Of a DNA stretch of 64,000 bases, positions 34,063-64,000 are shown in pieces; within the stretch, counting starts at the first letter, position 1, and each line of letters opens with the position of its first letter. This DNA is from Streptomyces sp. R302. Lineage in GTDB: Bacteria; Actinomycetota; Actinomycetes; Streptomycetales; Streptomycetaceae. Both the position numbers and the translations under genes were made by a program. The notes under the pieces are model-generated. The model searched no databases. It was given only the letters and a program-made list of their open reading frames with translations, and was not told where the DNA came from. The DNA lies in assembly GCF_012927245.1 (NCBI RefSeq), contig NZ_JABBGE010000004.1:1-64000 (forward strand), given 5' to 3'.

Positions 34063-34440
34063 TCAGTTGCCGAACGGGTGGTCGATGGCGAAGCGCCACT
34101 TGCCGTCCTCGCCGAGGCGCAGGACGTCGTTGCCGATGCCCTCGTGGTGCTCCTCGGTCCCGTCCGGGCCGGTGACGTCGATCGTCCAGTCGACGACCAG
34201 GAGCGCGGCGTCACCCGCCACGTAGGCGGTGCGCAGCTTGGCGTTCATCGTCGGCTTGAGGGAGAGGAACTCGGCCAGCGCGTCCTTCCGCTCCTGACCC
34301 GTCTTCGGGTTGCCGGGCTCCCACACCGTCACGGCGGTGTCGGTGTACAGCTGGTTGACCACATTCGGGTCACCGGTGTTGAACGCCTTCTGGTAGAGCT
34401 CAGTCATCTTGGTGGCGTCATCGGTGAGTTCAATTGCCAT
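34063..34440 (-). CDS. Small SnoaL/ketosteroid-isomerase-like protein
   Basis: A 125-residue NTF2-fold protein starting MAIELTDDATKMTELYQKAFNTGDPNVVNQLYTDTAVTVWEPG, with the central strands LRTAYVAGDAALLVVDWTIDVTG and terminal DGKWRFAIDHPFGN. ATG 34440 is used because the longer frame adds an unrelated Arg/Ser-rich stretch. It resembles the YybH/SgcJ group of small pocket proteins. Its gene is divergent from the first PKS gene and shares a promoter region with a palindrome. Function in the pathway is unknown; isomerisation or binding of a reactive polyketide is possible. Confidence 0.78.
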   Translation of the reverse strand: MAIELTDDATKMTELYQKAFNTGDPNVVNQLYTDTAVTVWEPGNPKTGQERKDALAEFLSLKPTMNAKLRTAYVAGDAALLVVDWTIDVTGPDGTEEHHEGIGNDVLRLGEDGKWRFAIDHPFGN

Positions 34441-34466
34441 GGCGAATCCGGTCCCACTTTCATGTC

Positions 34467-34500
34467 GGTCGGCGAAGCTTTTCCGAAAAGCTAACCGACC
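34467..34500. promoter_or_regulatory. Palindrome in the SnoaL/PKS divergent promoter region
   Basis: AGCTTTT (34476-34482) and AAAAGCT (34486-34492) form a perfect inverted repeat around CCG; outer arms GGTCGG (34467-34472) and CCGACC (34495-34500) add further symmetry. It lies 27 nt before the minus-strand gene and about 190 nt before the first PKS gene. AT-rich blocks of this kind are rare here, so it may be an operator. Confidence 0.5.
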
Positions 34501-34692
34501 CCGACTCACCCATCGCTCACCACAAGGTAACCGAACGCTCTCCGACGCGGATTCCACCGCCATGACCAGGGGCCTACCGGAACATTACCGAGCCCGAACG
34601 CGGCAATTAGCGACGGTCGGTAGATTCGATCGGGCTTCAGCTGTCTGCCTGTTTTCGATGATGAAGTCGGACAGTTCTTCTGTGCTTCTGCG

Positions 34693-48438
<13,746 letters not shown>

Positions 48439-48545
48439 GTACCGCACCGCGCGAACCGGCGCCCCACGCAGCACCACACCCAACGCCACAGCCATCGGCG
48501 GACCGCCGCCGCCACACGCACACCACCCCTGGGGGAGAGGACACC

Positions 48546-57896
<9,351 letters not shown>

Positions 57897-57934
57897 CGGT
57901 CCCGCGCCACCGACGTCCCCTTCCCTTCGCAGTT

Positions 57935-57960
57935 CCCCGGGTGCCACGCGGCACCCGGGG
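57935..57960 (+). other. Strong hairpin between PKS 2 and PKS 3 genes
   Basis: CCCCGGGTGCC (57935-57945) and GGCACCCGGGG (57950-57960) form a perfect 11-bp stem with an ACGC loop. It ends 21 nt before the PKS 3 start, just upstream of the ribosome site GAGGAGAG. It may attenuate transcription or affect translation of the last PKS gene. Confidence 0.6.
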
Positions 57961-57981
57961 CCACCGAGGAGAGATTCACGC

Positions 57982-64000
<6,019 letters not shown>

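Overview
The window reads as a stretch of a Streptomyces-type (high-GC actinomycete) chromosome devoted to polyketide biosynthesis. Supporting signs are the very high GC with GC-rich third codon positions, many ATGA/GTGA stop-start overlaps, a SARP regulator with an in-frame TTA codon (bldA-type control), and complete actinomycete secondary-metabolite gene sets. Both ends cut through genes (an acyl-CoA carboxylase alpha subunit at the left, a modular PKS at the right), so the locus extends beyond the window.

Left part (about 1-24 kb): an aromatic, type II PKS locus. The order cyclase, KS-alpha, CLF, ACP, C9-type ketoreductase, didomain aromatase/cyclase, FAD monooxygenase matches angucyclinone loci of the landomycin/jadomycin type. 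Around it are a second FAD monooxygenase, an alpha/beta hydrolase, an MFS exporter, an ACP-like protein lacking the carrier serine, acyl-CoA carboxylase beta and epsilon subunits, an Sfp-type PPTase, a two-domain ABM quinone-forming monooxygenase, a SnoaL-like protein, a CPA2 antiporter, a flavin reductase, an HxlR regulator, a split-barrel flavin/F420 protein, a third FAD monooxygenase, a flavin-dependent halogenase-like protein, a Tat-exported berberine-bridge-type oxidase and an O-methyltransferase. No glycosyltransferase or deoxysugar gene is seen.

Middle (about 24-34.5 kb): a mycothiol-dependent isomerase-like gene, a truncated WYL-type regulator, an NmrA-like reductase whose promoter carries the same 20-bp element as the HxlR promoter, a KSIII-like protein without the cysteine nucleophile, a type II thioesterase, a class III aminotransferase, a large SARP with cyclase-like and NTPase regions, an SDR and a small SnoaL-like protein.

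Right part (34.7-64 kb): three colinear modular type I PKS genes: KSQ-AT-ACP loading plus modules 1 and 2; modules 3 and 4; module 5 ending in a thioester reductase domain. With the aminotransferase and thioesterase this is the machinery of actinobacterial polyketide alkaloids (coelimycin, nigrifactin/argimycin, streptazone type). Reading the domains predicts a hexaketide trienyl ketone that is released as an aldehyde, aminated and cyclised to a tetrahydropyridine. Unusually, the last AT looks methylmalonyl-specific, and the last DH looks dead while its KR looks intact. The inferred product is therefore a 4-hydroxy-5-methyl relative of nigrifactin.

The two PKS systems share one strand bias, one PPTase and one set of carboxylase genes. 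Whether they make one hybrid molecule or two separate ones cannot be decided from sequence alone.
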